The translations under genes and the position numbers were made by a program. Below are positions 32,704 to 41,878 of a DNA stretch of 42,477 nucleotides, piece by piece. The notes under the pieces were generated by a model, which was not told the origin of the DNA, ran no database searches, and worked only from the letters and a program-made list of their open reading frames with translations. Positions within the stretch are counted from its first letter, which is position 1. Each line of letters starts with the position of its first letter. Origin of the DNA: Azospirillum sp. TSO22-1 (GTDB taxonomy: Bacteria > Pseudomonadota > Alphaproteobacteria > Azospirillales > Azospirillaceae); NCBI RefSeq assembly GCF_003116015.1, contig NZ_LGQZ01000004.1:1-42477 (forward strand), read 5' to 3'.

Positions 32704-33246
32704 ATGCAGACCGCCGTGCTGAAGCCCTGGATCTCTTCCGAAGAGTACCTGACGTTCGAGCGTACGGCCGACGTACGGCACGAGTACGTCAACGGCGAAG
32801 TGTACGCCATGGTGGGCACGAGCCGTCGGCACAACGTCATCACGCAGAACCTGTCCGCCGCCCTTCGGCCCTCGATCCGCCGCCACGGGTGCGAGAGCTA
32901 CACGGAGAACGTCAAGGTTCGGGTCGATCTGGCAAATGCCTTCTATTACCCGGACCTCGTGGTCACCTGCGATCCCAAGGACGACGATCCATACATCGTC
33001 CACGCGCCCTCGCTCATTGTCGAGGTGCTGTCGGAATCGACCGAAGCCATCGACCGGCGCGAGAAGCGCGCGCACTACCAGATGATTCCCAGCCTCCGCG
33101 AATTTGCGCTCATCGCGCAGGACGGCCGCTGCGTCGACATCTATCGCCGCAACGGCGTCGAATGGACGCACGAGACCGTCACCGAAGGCGAGGTCTCGTT
33201 CGAAAGCGTCGGCGTGACGGTCGCACTGGACGACCTCTACGCCTGA
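32704..33246 (+). CDS. Uma2 family (DUF820) putative nuclease
   Basis: A 180-aa protein of the Uma2 family, a PD-(D/E)xK restriction-endonuclease-like fold of mostly unknown function, abundant in cyanobacteria and scattered elsewhere. The core motifs are visible: HEYVNGEVYAM near residue 24, YYPDLVVTCDP near residue 81 for the metal-binding Asp, and PSLIVEVLSEST near residue 102 for the Glu-x-Val-containing strand. MQTAVLKPWISSEEYL is a typical Uma2 start. An in-frame ATG 12 codons earlier (32668) is possible. No Shine-Dalgarno precedes either; a 6-bp hairpin abuts the 32704 ATG. No transposon or restriction partner lies beside it. Confidence 0.85.
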   Translation: MQTAVLKPWISSEEYLTFERTADVRHEYVNGEVYAMVGTSRRHNVITQNLSAALRPSIRRHGCESYTENVKVRVDLANAFYYPDLVVTCDPKDDDPYIVHAPSLIVEVLSESTEAIDRREKRAHYQMIPSLREFALIAQDGRCVDIYRRNGVEWTHETVTEGEVSFESVGVTVALDDLYA

Positions 33247-33252
33247 CCCTCC

Positions 33253-34146
33253 TCACGGCTTCAGCGTGCGCGCCAGGAACGCCCTGGCGGCGTCGCGCGC
33301 CTCCGGCGTGTTCATCACCGTGTGCTTGTCGGAGGCCAACAGCAGCACCGCGGCGCCGGCGTGCGTCTTCAGCGCCTCGGCGCAGTGGCCCTTGACGGCG
33401 TACGCCGTGTTCCACGGGTTGTCCGGCGAGAAGTACGGGTCGCGGCTGGCGATCACGCTGAGCACCGGCGTCTCGCGCGGGATCGCCGTGCGCGGCTCCT
33501 CGACGAAGTAATTGGTCTCGCACGACCAGGAGTAGACGATGCGCGCCGCCGGCCCGGCCTCGGGCAGGCGCGCCACCGGCACCGCGCCCTCACTGGTGCC
33601 GACGATGCCGACGCGCTCGGGGTCGGCCCAGGGCAGCGTCGCCACCTGCGCCAAGGCGTGCCGCAGCTCGGCGAGGCGGAGGTCGTGTACCCGCTCGTAG
33701 ACGTCCTTGCCGACCGGCGAGGTGTAGGTCAGGCGGTCGGGGATCGCCATGCTGTCCGGCGCCACCGACGGCAGCCCCAGCACCACCGCCAGCCAGACCT
33801 GATAGTCCTTGATGAAGCCGGCGACGCCGCTGGACCCGTGCATCACCACCACGACCGGGCTCCGCACGACCGTTGCATCCGGGCTCCGCACGACCGTTGC
33901 ATCCGGGCTCCGCCCGGCCATCGCATCCGGGCTCCGCCCGGCAGCCGCAGGCATGTCGCGCAGCCGTCCCTGCCACAGCGCACCACCGGCCAGCGCCGCC
34001 GGCAGCACGACGTTGGCCCCGTCCCAGGTGCGCGCCAGATTGGCCGGCGAGGGTTCCAGCACACTGCCCTTGATTTCCTGCGCGCCCGCGGCGCCAACCA
34101 TCGTCAGCGCCAGCGCCATTGCACCCACCACGCACCGCGTTCCCAT
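33253..34146 (-). CDS. exported dienelactone-hydrolase-like alpha/beta hydrolase
   Basis: A 297-aa secreted alpha/beta hydrolase. The signal peptide ends near AGAQE (residues 20-24). The oxyanion loop VVVMHGSSGVAGF is at about residues 99-111. The nucleophile elbow GTSEG gives Ser185; Asp236 (SRDPYF) and His275 (DKHTV) complete the triad. An eight-residue unit, RSPDATVV, is repeated about four times at residues 68-96, encoded by 24-bp tandem repeats just before the first catalytic-fold motif. The family hydrolyses esters or lactones, but the substrate is unknown. GGGGAGGGG precedes the ATG. It diverges from a LysR gene that probably controls it. Confidence 0.88.
   Translation of the reverse strand: MGTRCVVGAMALALTMVGAAGAQEIKGSVLEPSPANLARTWDGANVVLPAALAGGALWQGRLRDMPAAAGRSPDAMAGRSPDATVVRSPDATVVRSPVVVVMHGSSGVAGFIKDYQVWLAVVLGLPSVAPDSMAIPDRLTYTSPVGKDVYERVHDLRLAELRHALAQVATLPWADPERVGIVGTSEGAVPVARLPEAGPAARIVYSWSCETNYFVEEPRTAIPRETPVLSVIASRDPYFSPDNPWNTAYAVKGHCAEALKTHAGAAVLLLASDKHTVMNTPEARDAARAFLARTLKP
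33855..33950. repeat. 24-bp tandem repeat within hydrolase gene
   Basis: Four consecutive 24-bp units at 33855-33878, 33879-33902, 33903-33926 and 33927-33950. The first two are identical; the third and fourth differ mainly at positions 12-24. The unit length is a multiple of three, so copy-number change keeps the reading frame. Confidence 0.9.
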
Positions 34147-34275
34147 CGTCCCCTCCCCGGCACCGCCCCGCACCAGCGCGGGTCCGGACAGCTTCGCGTG
34201 CGCAAAGCGCATGGACAACGGAACAAACAATGCAGTTATGTTATTGATCGAACCGCCGACAGCCGGGAACCGCCG

Positions 34276-35184
34276 ATGCGCAGCCGACGCCCGACCCTGG
34301 TCGAACTGGAAGCCCTGCGCGCCACCATCGCCGACGGCACCACGGCGAACGCGGCGCGGCGCCTCGGCCGCTCGCAGTCCTCGGTCAGCCGGGCGCTGGC
34401 ACAGCTGGAGGCGAGGCTCGGCGTGCCGCTGTTCGAGCGGGCCGGCCGCGAGATCCGCCCCACCGCCGAGGCCCTGGCCGTGGACCGCGAACTGGACGGG
34501 GTCTTCGCCGCGCTCGACCGCGTGGCGGCAGGCATGGACGCGGCGACGGGGCAGCGTCTGGTGCTCGCGGTGCCGCCCGCCTTCGCGCTGTCGCTGGTGC
34601 CAGCGGCGCTGGTGCGCTTCGCCGCCGCCCATCCTGCGGTGACCACGCAGGTGGACATCGCGCTGTCCGGCGAGGTGGTGTCACTGGTGGCGGAAGGGCG
34701 GGCCGACCTGGGCCTCACCGACTCCTCGCCGCTGCACGCCGGCATCCGGCTCGAACCGTTCCGCCGCTCGCGCATGGCCTGCGTGCTGCCGGCCGGGCAC
34801 CCGCTGGCCGCCCGCTCCGTGGTGGAGCCGCGCGACCTGGCGGACGTGCCGTTCATCGCGCTGACCCGCCGCCACTCCATGCGGGCCCGCCTGGACGCCT
34901 TGTTCGCCGAGGCCGGCGTCGCCCGGCGCATCGTGGCCGAGGCGTCGAGCGCCATCGTCGCGCTGGAACTGGTGTGCGTCGGGCTCGGCGTGACGCTGAT
35001 GAACCCGCTGTCGCTGGCCGACCGCGACGACCCGCGGCTCGCGCTGCTGCGCTTCGAGCCGGAGATGGAGTACCACACGGCGTTCGTGCTGCCCCGCCAG
35101 GGCGCCGCGTCGCCGCACGCCCGGCGTTTCCAGCGCGCCGTGACGACGTCGCTGCGCCGCGACCCGTGGTCGGAGGCGTGCTGA
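34276..35184 (+). CDS. LysR-type transcriptional regulator
   Basis: A 302-aa LysR regulator. The N-terminal winged helix-turn-helix is residues 1-62 (TTANAARRLGRSQSSVSRAL followed by AQLEARLGVPLFERAGREI), and the effector-binding domain starts near residue 92 (RLVLAVPPAFALSLVPAALV). It starts with MRSRRPTLVELEALRATIAD. It diverges from the exported hydrolase gene across 129 bp, so it likely controls it. It converges with the EamA transporter gene, stops six bases apart. No clear long dyad is evident in the divergent gap. Confidence 0.92.
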   Translation: MRSRRPTLVELEALRATIADGTTANAARRLGRSQSSVSRALAQLEARLGVPLFERAGREIRPTAEALAVDRELDGVFAALDRVAAGMDAATGQRLVLAVPPAFALSLVPAALVRFAAAHPAVTTQVDIALSGEVVSLVAEGRADLGLTDSSPLHAGIRLEPFRRSRMACVLPAGHPLAARSVVEPRDLADVPFIALTRRHSMRARLDALFAEAGVARRIVAEASSAIVALELVCVGLGVTLMNPLSLADRDDPRLALLRFEPEMEYHTAFVLPRQGAASPHARRFQRAVTTSLRRDPWSEAC

Positions 35185-35190
35185 GCCCGC

Positions 35191-36027
35191 CTACCGGGCG
35201 ACGCCCAGCACGACGATTCCGCCGGTGACCAGCGCCGCCGCCAGCGCGCGGCGCCGGCCGAAGCCCTCCTTGTAGAGCACCGTCCCGATCAGCGCGGCGA
35301 ACAGCACGCTGCTTTCGCGCAGCGCCGAGACCGCCGCCATCGGCAGCGCCGCCACGGCCAGCAGATAGGCCGTATAGCCGCACACCGACAGCACGCCGGC
35401 GCTCAGCCCCACCGCACCCTGCGTACGCGCGTACGCCCGCAACGACGCCGCCGGCCGGCGTACGGCCGCGAACGCCAGCACGCCGACGCCGGTGAGGATT
35501 TCCAGACACGCCTGGAAGCCGACCACCGTGCCCGCCGCGCGTACGCCGAGCGCGCCGAGGAAGCTGTACACCGCCACCGTGACGCCGGTGCCGACCGCGA
35601 AGGCCAGCGCCGCCCGGCTGGCGCCGCCGCGGAACGCCAGCACGCCGATGCCGCCGGAGATCGCCGCCACGCCCAGCATGTGCGCCGGGCTCAGCGCTTC
35701 GCCCACCGCCAGCCACGCGGCGATGGCCAGCAGCAGCGGCGCCAGCCCGCGCGACACCGGGTGCACGACGCTGAGGTCGCCGACCCGGTAGGCGTTGAGC
35801 AGGAACCAGAAGTACAGGAAGTGTGCTGCCGCAGCCGCCACCAGCAGCCCCCAACTGCCCGGCGCCGGCATCGGCACGACCAGCAACGCCCCCGCCCCGA
35901 GCAGCAGCCCGACCAGCCGGATCGCCGCCAGCGACAGCAGCCGGTCGCCGGACGCCTTCAGCAGCGCGTTCCACCCCGCATGCGCGACGGCCGCTGCGAG
36001 GACCAGGGCGTATTCCCCCGGGATCAC
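35191..36027 (-). CDS. EamA/DMT family transporter
   Basis: A 278-aa inner-membrane protein with about nine to ten hydrophobic helices in two homologous EamA halves (residues 1-135 and 145-278). Opening residues [20 protein letters not shown] and the half-ending [20 protein letters not shown] are typical of drug/metabolite transporters of this family. These export amino acids, metabolites or drugs; the substrate is unknown. Translation begins at a GTG overlapping the ubiG stop by four bases (GTGA), so the two are probably co-translated. Confidence 0.88.
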   Translation of the reverse strand: MIPGEYALVLAAAVAHAGWNALLKASGDRLLSLAAIRLVGLLLGAGALLVVPMPAPGSWGLLVAAAAAHFLYFWFLLNAYRVGDLSVVHPVSRGLAPLLLAIAAWLAVGEALSPAHMLGVAAISGGIGVLAFRGGASRAALAFAVGTGVTVAVYSFLGALGVRAAGTVVGFQACLEILTGVGVLAFAAVRRPAASLRAYARTQGAVGLSAGVLSVCGYTAYLLAVAALPMAAVSALRESSVLFAALIGTVLYKEGFGRRRALAAALVTGGIVVLGVAR

Positions 36028-36767
36028 GCCTTCGCGGCCCAGCCCATGTAGTTCACATCCAGGTCGCGCGGGGCAAGGCGCCAGCTGTCGGCGATGGGGT
36101 TGTACGCCATCCCCGTCAGGTCCTTCACCGCCAGCCCGTGGGCGCGGACGCCGCGGGCGATCTCGGAAGGGCGCAGGAACTTGCGCCAGTCGTGCGTGCC
36201 GCGCGGCAGCCAGCGCAGGACGTACTCCGCCCCGACGACGGCCAGCGCGTACGCCTTGGCGGTGCGGTTCAGCGTCGCGAAGAACAGCACGCCGTCCGGC
36301 TTCATCAGGGCGGCGCAGGACTTCAGGAACAGGTCGACGTCGGCGACGTGCTCCAGCACCTCCATGGCCAGCACCACGTCGAAGGTCCGGCCCTCGGCGA
36401 CCAGGGCCTCGGCGGTGGCGGCGCGGTACTCGACGGCCGTGCCGGTCTCGGCGGCGTGCGCCGCGGCCGTCCCGACGTTGCGCTCGGAGGCGTCGACGCC
36501 CAGCACGTCCGCGCCCATGCGGGCGATCGGCTCGGCCAGCAGGCCGCCGCCGCAGCCGATGTCGACCACGCTCAGCCCCTCCAGCGCCCGCGCGGTGTCC
36601 GGGTTGCGGCCCAGGCGGCGGCAGACGGTGTCGCGGATGTAGGCAAGGCGCGTGGGATTGAACTTGTGCAGCGGCCGGAACTTGCCCGCCGGGTCCCACC
36701 ATTCGGCGGCCATGGCCGAGAAGCGGGCGATCTCGTCCGAATCGACGGTGCCGGCGGTCGCGTTCAT
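36024..36767 (-). CDS. ubiG: ubiquinone biosynthesis O-methyltransferase UbiG
   Basis: A 247-aa SAM-dependent methyltransferase performing the two O-methylations of the ubiquinone ring. It carries the family opening [20 protein letters not shown] and the SAM motif [21 protein letters not shown] near residue 68. Post-I (VLGVDASE) and motif [12 protein letters not shown] follow, and [12 protein letters not shown] is a UbiG-specific segment. The start at 36767 is the conserved one; upstream in-frame codons are arginine-rich and non-homologous. It overlaps the EamA gene at its stop and diverges from lysC. Confidence 0.96.
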   Translation of the reverse strand: MNATAGTVDSDEIARFSAMAAEWWDPAGKFRPLHKFNPTRLAYIRDTVCRRLGRNPDTARALEGLSVVDIGCGGGLLAEPIARMGADVLGVDASERNVGTAAAHAAETGTAVEYRAATAEALVAEGRTFDVVLAMEVLEHVADVDLFLKSCAALMKPDGVLFFATLNRTAKAYALAVVGAEYVLRWLPRGTHDWRKFLRPSEIARGVRAHGLAVKDLTGMAYNPIADSWRLAPRDLDVNYMGWAAKA

Positions 36768-36942
36768 CACTGTGTGTCCTCTGCCTGTGTTCTTTGTGCT
36801 TACGCAGCAAAACATGTGCTGGGCGACCTTGCCTCGCCCCGCCCGAACGGAGTATGGATACGCCGCCCCGCGCCGGCAACGGTGGAGCGGGGAGATCGGC
36901 ATGCCGCGCCTTGGGCGTCGGCGTCAAGATGTGGTGTGATTT

Positions 36943-38178
36943 ATGGCGCGGATCGTCCTCAAGTTCGGCGGCACGTCGGTCGGCGACATCGACCGGATCA
37001 AGAATGTCGCCCGCAAGGTCGAGCAGGAGGTCAAGGCGGGCCACCAGGTGGCCGTCGTGGTGTCGGCGATGTCCGGCGTCACCAACCAGCTCGTGAAATA
37101 CTGCAACGACATCGACAAGCTGCACGACGCGCGCGAGTACGACGCCGTCGTCGCCACCGGCGAACAGGTGACCACCGGCCTGCTGGCCATCGCGCTGCAG
37201 TCGATCGGCATCCCGGCGCGCTCCTGGCACGGCTGGCAGCTGCCGATCCGCACCGACGACACGCACTCCAAGGCCCGCATCGTCTCGATCGACACCACCG
37301 AGGTCGAGCAGCGCATGGCCGAGGGCGAGGTCGCGGTGGTCGCCGGCTTCCAGGGCGTCGCCGCCAACGGGCGCGTCACGACGCTGGGCCGCGGCGGCTC
37401 CGACACCTCGGCGGTGGCGCTGGCGGCGGCGCTGAAGGCCGATCGCTGCGACATCTACACCGACGTGGACGGCGTCTACACCACCGACCCGCGCATCGTG
37501 TCGAAGGCCAGGAAGCTCGACAGGATCACCTACGAGGAGATGCTGGAGATGGCCTCGCAGGGCGCCAAGGTCCTGCAGACCCGCTCGGTCGAGATGGCGA
37601 TGAACCATCGTGTGCGCGTGCAGGTGCTCTCGAGCTTCGAGGAAGCGCCCGGCAGCGCGTTGCCCGGAACCCTGGTTGTGGACGAGGACGAGATCGTGGA
37701 AAAGGAAGTTGTGAGCGGCATCGCCTACAGCCGCGACGAGGCGAAGATCACGCTGGTCGGCGTGGCCGACCGGCCGGGCGTGGCGGCCGCCATCTTCGGC
37801 CCGCTGACCGACGCCGCGGTCAACGTGGACATGATCGTCCAGAACGTGTCGGAGGACGGCAAGTCCACCGACCTGACCTTCACCGTGGGCAAGGCGGACA
37901 TCGCCCGCGCCGTCAAGGTGCTGGAGGACGCCCAGGGCACGCTGAACTACCAGCGCCTGGTGTCGGACGCCAACGTGGTGAAGGTGTCGGTGATCGGCGT
38001 CGGCATGCGCAGCCACGCCGGCGTCGCGCAGCGCATGTTCAGCGCGCTGGCCGACAAGGGCATCAACATCCAGGTCATCTCCACCTCGGAGATCAAGATC
38101 TCGGTGCTGATCGCCGAGGAGTACGCGGAGCTGGCGCTGCGCGCCCTGCACACCGTCTACGGCCTCGACGCGGCCTGA
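36943..38178 (+). CDS. lysC: aspartate kinase LysC
   Basis: A 411-aa aspartokinase that phosphorylates aspartate, the first step to lysine, threonine, methionine and diaminopimelate. The kinase domain starts VLKFGGTSVGDIDRI (residues 5-19); the substrate loop GRGGSDTSAVALAAALKADR is near residue 148; DVDGVYTTDPRIV follows. Two ACT regulatory domains occupy about residues 265-411 (ITLVGVADRPGVAAAIFGPL; INIQVISTSEIKISVLI), implying feedback inhibition by end products. It diverges from ubiG and is followed after 22 bp by an FMN oxidoreductase gene and then ptsP. No lysine riboswitch is visible upstream. Confidence 0.97.
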   Translation: MARIVLKFGGTSVGDIDRIKNVARKVEQEVKAGHQVAVVVSAMSGVTNQLVKYCNDIDKLHDAREYDAVVATGEQVTTGLLAIALQSIGIPARSWHGWQLPIRTDDTHSKARIVSIDTTEVEQRMAEGEVAVVAGFQGVAANGRVTTLGRGGSDTSAVALAAALKADRCDIYTDVDGVYTTDPRIVSKARKLDRITYEEMLEMASQGAKVLQTRSVEMAMNHRVRVQVLSSFEEAPGSALPGTLVVDEDEIVEKEVVSGIAYSRDEAKITLVGVADRPGVAAAIFGPLTDAAVNVDMIVQNVSEDGKSTDLTFTVGKADIARAVKVLEDAQGTLNYQRLVSDANVVKVSVIGVGMRSHAGVAQRMFSALADKGINIQVISTSEIKISVLIAEEYAELALRALHTVYGLDAA

Positions 38179-38200
38179 AACGCCTGAGGAGGGCCGGGTC

Positions 38201-39256
38201 ATGACCGCATCACCGGCACGGGCCCGGCTCAACCAGCTCTGGCGGCGCGGCTGCGCCTTCCTGGGCACCGAGACCGCCATCATGGGCGGCGCGATGACCT
38301 GGGTGTCGGAGCGCCACCTCGTCTCCGCCATCTCCAACGCCGGCGGGTTCGGCGTGCTGGCCTGCGGCTCCATGGGGCCGGACCGGCTGGCCGAGGAGAT
38401 CGCGGCGACGCGCACGCTGACGGCCAGGCCGTTCGGCGTCAACCTCATCAACATGCACCCCGACCTGGAGCGGCTGGTCGACGCCTGCCGCGAGCAGGGC
38501 GTGGGCCACGTGGTGATCGCCGGCGGCCTGCCGTCGGGCCCGGTCATCAAGCGCATCAAGGACGGCGGCGCCAAGGCCATGGCCTTCGCCCCCGCGCTGG
38601 TCGCCGCCAAGCGGCTGATCCGCCACGGCATCGACGCGCTGATCATCGAGGGTTCGGAGGCCGGCGGCCACATCGGCCCGGTCGCCACCTCGGTGCTGGC
38701 GCAGGAGATCCTGCCGGAGGTCCGCGAGGTGCCGGTCTTTCTGGCCGGCGGCATCGGCCGCGGCGAGGCCATCGTCTCGGCGCTGGAGGCCGGGGCGGTG
38801 GGCGTGCAGCTCGGCACCCGCTTCGTCTGCGCGGCGGAGTCCATCGCGCACCCGAACTTCAAGCAGGCGTTCATCCGCGCCGCGGCGCGCGACGCCCAGC
38901 CCTCCACGCAGATCGACCCGCGCTTCCCGGTCATCCCGGTGCGCGCCCTCGCCAACGAGGGCACCAAGCGCTTCATGGAGACGCAGCGCGACCTGATCGC
39001 CAAGGTCGACCACGGCGCGATGACCCGCGAGGCGGCACAGCTGGAGATCGAGCATTTCTGGGCCGGCGCCCTGCGCCGCGCGGTGATCGACGGCGACGTC
39101 GAGAACGGCTCGCTGATGGCCGGCCAGAGCGTCGGCATGGTCACCCGCGAGCAGCCCACCGCCGAGATCTTCTCCGAACTGCTGACGCAGGCCGAGACCG
39201 CGCTGGGCTGGCGCTTCCCCAGCGAGGCGGCGCGGGCGGTTCCGGCGGCGGTCTGA
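38201..39256 (+). CDS. nitronate monooxygenase-like FMN oxidoreductase
   Basis: A 351-aa TIM-barrel flavoprotein of the nitronate monooxygenase / FabK-like group. Visible motifs are GGAMTWVSERHLVSAISNAG (residues 29-48), the FMN phosphate-binding FLAGGIGRGEAI and GVQLGTRFVCAAES, and the central EGSEAGGHIGP with a catalytic-type His. The family either oxidises nitronates or acts as a flavin-dependent enoyl-ACP reductase; sequence alone does not decide here. GAGGAGGG precedes the ATG. It is 22 bp after lysC and probably co-transcribed with it, although no pathway link is known to me. Confidence 0.88.
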   Translation: MTASPARARLNQLWRRGCAFLGTETAIMGGAMTWVSERHLVSAISNAGGFGVLACGSMGPDRLAEEIAATRTLTARPFGVNLINMHPDLERLVDACREQGVGHVVIAGGLPSGPVIKRIKDGGAKAMAFAPALVAAKRLIRHGIDALIIEGSEAGGHIGPVATSVLAQEILPEVREVPVFLAGGIGRGEAIVSALEAGAVGVQLGTRFVCAAESIAHPNFKQAFIRAAARDAQPSTQIDPRFPVIPVRALANEGTKRFMETQRDLIAKVDHGAMTREAAQLEIEHFWAGALRRAVIDGDVENGSLMAGQSVGMVTREQPTAEIFSELLTQAETALGWRFPSEAARAVPAAV

Positions 39257-39266
39257 GCCCGCCCAC

Positions 39267-39364
39267 TTGCCCCCACCCCATCCCTCCCCCGCTAACGCAG
39301 GGGAGGGGGCAGAACGGCGGAGTTCCCTCCCCTGCACAGCGGGGGAGGGGTAGGGTGGGGGCAA
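39267..39364. repeat. REP-like double palindrome, copy 2
   Basis: Outer arms 39267-39293 and 39338-39364 form a 27-bp stem with two mismatches; an inner 11-bp perfect stem (39297-39307 / 39325-39335) lies within. The arm sequence is nearly identical to the palindrome at 14632-14680. It fills the gap between the FMN oxidoreductase gene and ptsP. Confidence 0.88.
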
Positions 39365-39456
39365 TACCCGGCGCCCCATAGCCCGTAACGCTTGCAATCC
39401 AAGCACAATCCATAGGACTCTTGCATTCGGGAGCCCCGCGTGGGATTGAGCGCGCC

Positions 39457-41745
39457 ATGGACACGACCGAGCGGGAGACGATCGCAGCGTACGAGGGCCC
39501 GGATTCCCGGCGCCTGCTCGCGCGCCTGCGCGACGTCATGGCGGGCGGCGGCTCGGGCCAGGACCGGCTGAACGAAATCGTCGGGCTGATCGCCGTCGAG
39601 ATGCGGGCGGACGTCTGCTCCTGCTACGTCATGCGCGCCGGCGAGGTGCTGGAGCTGTTCGCCACCCAGGGCCTCAACCAGTCGGCCGTGCACAAGACAC
39701 GCCTGCGCGTCGGCGAGGGCATCGTCGGCGACATCGCCGCGCACGCCCGCGCCATGGCGCTGGAGGACGCGCCGTCGCACCCCAGCTTCGCCTACCGTCC
39801 GGAGACCGGCGAGGATCCGTTCCAGTCGATGGCCGGCGTGCCGATCCTGCGCGGCGGCAAGGTGCGCGGCGTGCTGGTGCTGCAGCACAAGGAGCGCCGC
39901 CACTACGCCGAGGAGCTGGTCGAGACCCTGCAGACCATCGCCATGGTGGTGGCCGAGCTGGTCGCCGCCGGCGAGCTGGTCAACGCGCAGGAGATCTCCA
40001 ACCAGGGCGACCCGGTGCTGCTGCCGGCCCGCCTGTCCGGCGTGGCGCTGAACCCCGGCCTCGCCATGGGCCTGGCGGTGGTGCACCGGCCGCAGGTGAC
40101 CATCCGCCAGATGATCGCCGAGGACGAGGGCAAGGAGCAGGAGCGCCTGTCGGAAGCGCTGACCGCCATGCACAGCGCCATCGACGACCTGCTGGCCGCC
40201 GCGGCGCTGGCCGGCCTGGGCGAGCCGCGCGACATCCTGGAGACCTACCGGATGTTCGCCGAGGACCGCGGCTGGCTGTCGCGCATCCGCGAGGCGATCC
40301 GCATGGGCCTGACCGCCGAGGCGGCGGTGCAGCAGGTGCAGAACGACACCCGCGTCCGCATGAGCCACCTGACGGACCCGTACATCCGGGAACGCCTGCT
40401 CGACCTCGACGACCTGACCAACCGTCTGCTGCTGCACCTCGCCGGCAAGAAGTCGGAGGCCGACGGCGCCACCCTGCCGGACGACCTGGTGCTGGTGGCG
40501 CGCTCGCTGGGGCCGGCGGAACTGCTCGACTACGACCAGCGCCGGCTGCGCGGCGTCATCGTCGAGGAGGGCTCGCCGTCGAGCCACGTCTGCATCGTGG
40601 CGCGCGCGCTGGACATCCCGGTCGTCCAGGTGTCGGACGCGCTGAACCGCATCGAGGCGGGCGACCCGCTGATCGTCGACGGCGACCACGCGACCATCTT
40701 CGTGCGCCCGGCCGAGGACATCCAGGACGCCTTCACCCAGAGCATGGACCTCCGCGCCCGGCGCGAGGAGATGTACACGCAGACGCGCTCGCTGCCGTCG
40801 GTGACGCGCGACGGCGTGCCGATCTCGATCCAGCTCAACTGCGGCCTGCTGATCGATCTGCCGCACCTGCACGCCAGCGGCGCCGAGGGCATCGGCCTGT
40901 ACCGCACCGAGATCCCGTTCATGGTGCGCTCCACCTACCCCGAGGTGGACGTGCAGACCGACCTCTACGCCCGCATCATGGACGAGGCCGGCGAGAAGCC
41001 GGTGATCTTCCGCACGCTGGACGTCGGCGGCGACAAGATGCTGCCCTACATGTCGTCGGGCGAGGAGGAGAACCCCTCGCTGGGCTGGCGCGCCATCCGC
41101 ATCGGGCTGGACCACCCGTCGCTGCTGCGCCAGCAGCTGCGGGCGCTGCTGTGCGCGGCGGCCGGCCGGCCGCTGTCGGTGATGTTCCCGATGGTCGCCG
41201 AGGTGGCCGAGCTGGAGGCCGCCCGCAACATCCTGAACCTGGAGTTGGAGCGCCTGGTCGAGCACGGCCGCGAGCCGCCCAGCACGCTGCGCGTCGGCGC
41301 CATGATCGAGGTGCCGTCGCTGCTGTTCCAGCTGCCGGCGCTGCTGCCGCGGGTGGACTTCGTGTCGGTGGGGTCGAACGACCTGACGCAGTACGTGTTC
41401 GCCGCGGACCGCGGCAACCCGCGCACCGCCAGCCGCTACGACCCGCTGTCGCCGCCGATGATGTGCCTGCTGCGCCGGCTGGTCGAGGCGTGCAGCGAGG
41501 CCGGCGTGTCGCTGTCGATCTGCGGCGAGATGGCCGGCCGGCCGCTCGACGCCATGGCGCTGATCGGCATCGGCTTCCGCTCGCTCTCCATGGCGCCGCC
41601 GTCGGTCGGCCCGGTGAAGACGATGCTGCGCTCGCTCGACGTGGCGGCGCTGCGCCAGTACATGCAGGGCCTGTTCCAGCGCCCCGACCACAGCCTGCGC
41701 CCGAAGCTGAAGGCCTTCGCCAAGGACCACGGGGTGCTGATCTAG
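39457..41745 (+). CDS. ptsP: phosphoenolpyruvate-protein phosphotransferase EI-Ntr (PtsP)
   Basis: A 762-aa EI-Ntr, which autophosphorylates from PEP and starts the nitrogen PTS relay to NPr and EIIA-Ntr. An N-terminal GAF domain (about residues 25-165; ADVCSCYVMRAGEVLELFAT, MAGVPILRGGKVRGVLVLQH) senses glutamine in related bacteria. The EI N-terminal domain carries the phosphohistidine His377 in EEGSPSSHVCIVARALDIP. The PEP-binding barrel has TLDVGGDKMLPY, the VGSNDLTQYVFA signature and Cys689 in ICGEMAGRP. I start at 39457; a TTG 12 codons earlier is less likely. The target EIIA-Ntr gene is 6.8 kb upstream. Confidence 0.96.
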   Translation: MDTTERETIAAYEGPDSRRLLARLRDVMAGGGSGQDRLNEIVGLIAVEMRADVCSCYVMRAGEVLELFATQGLNQSAVHKTRLRVGEGIVGDIAAHARAMALEDAPSHPSFAYRPETGEDPFQSMAGVPILRGGKVRGVLVLQHKERRHYAEELVETLQTIAMVVAELVAAGELVNAQEISNQGDPVLLPARLSGVALNPGLAMGLAVVHRPQVTIRQMIAEDEGKEQERLSEALTAMHSAIDDLLAAAALAGLGEPRDILETYRMFAEDRGWLSRIREAIRMGLTAEAAVQQVQNDTRVRMSHLTDPYIRERLLDLDDLTNRLLLHLAGKKSEADGATLPDDLVLVARSLGPAELLDYDQRRLRGVIVEEGSPSSHVCIVARALDIPVVQVSDALNRIEAGDPLIVDGDHATIFVRPAEDIQDAFTQSMDLRARREEMYTQTRSLPSVTRDGVPISIQLNCGLLIDLPHLHASGAEGIGLYRTEIPFMVRSTYPEVDVQTDLYARIMDEAGEKPVIFRTLDVGGDKMLPYMSSGEEENPSLGWRAIRIGLDHPSLLRQQLRALLCAAAGRPLSVMFPMVAEVAELEAARNILNLELERLVEHGREPPSTLRVGAMIEVPSLLFQLPALLPRVDFVSVGSNDLTQYVFAADRGNPRTASRYDPLSPPMMCLLRRLVEACSEAGVSLSICGEMAGRPLDAMALIGIGFRSLSMAPPSVGPVKTMLRSLDVAALRQYMQGLFQRPDHSLRPKLKAFAKDHGVLI

Positions 41746-41878
41746 TTCATGTCAACCGCGGTCCATCGGCATTGCCATCCGCGCCACCCTTTTGTTACTA
41801 AGACCCTGGCCGAACGGCGTGTATAACGCCCCCGACGCAGTTTCCGGCTGCTGCACGCACGACACGGCAGATCCTCCC

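Noticed and set aside
32704..33246. Defence system around the Uma2 nuclease
   Set aside because: The neighbours are ptsN and a secreted hydrolase. There is no methyltransferase, helicase or toxin-antitoxin partner.
33855..33950. Repeat array resembling a CRISPR
   Set aside because: The 24-bp units are directly adjacent with no spacers, lie in frame inside a coding sequence, and no cas gene is present.
36768..36942. Lysine riboswitch upstream of lysC
   Set aside because: The 175-bp gap shows no long multi-helix leader or terminator/antiterminator pair. Feedback control by the ACT domains is sufficient.
36028..39276. Long minus-strand open frame continuing upstream of the EamA gene across ubiG and lysC
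   Set aside because: Only the part after the GTG at 36027 encodes a transporter. The rest is an antisense shadow of lysC and the FMN oxidoreductase gene.
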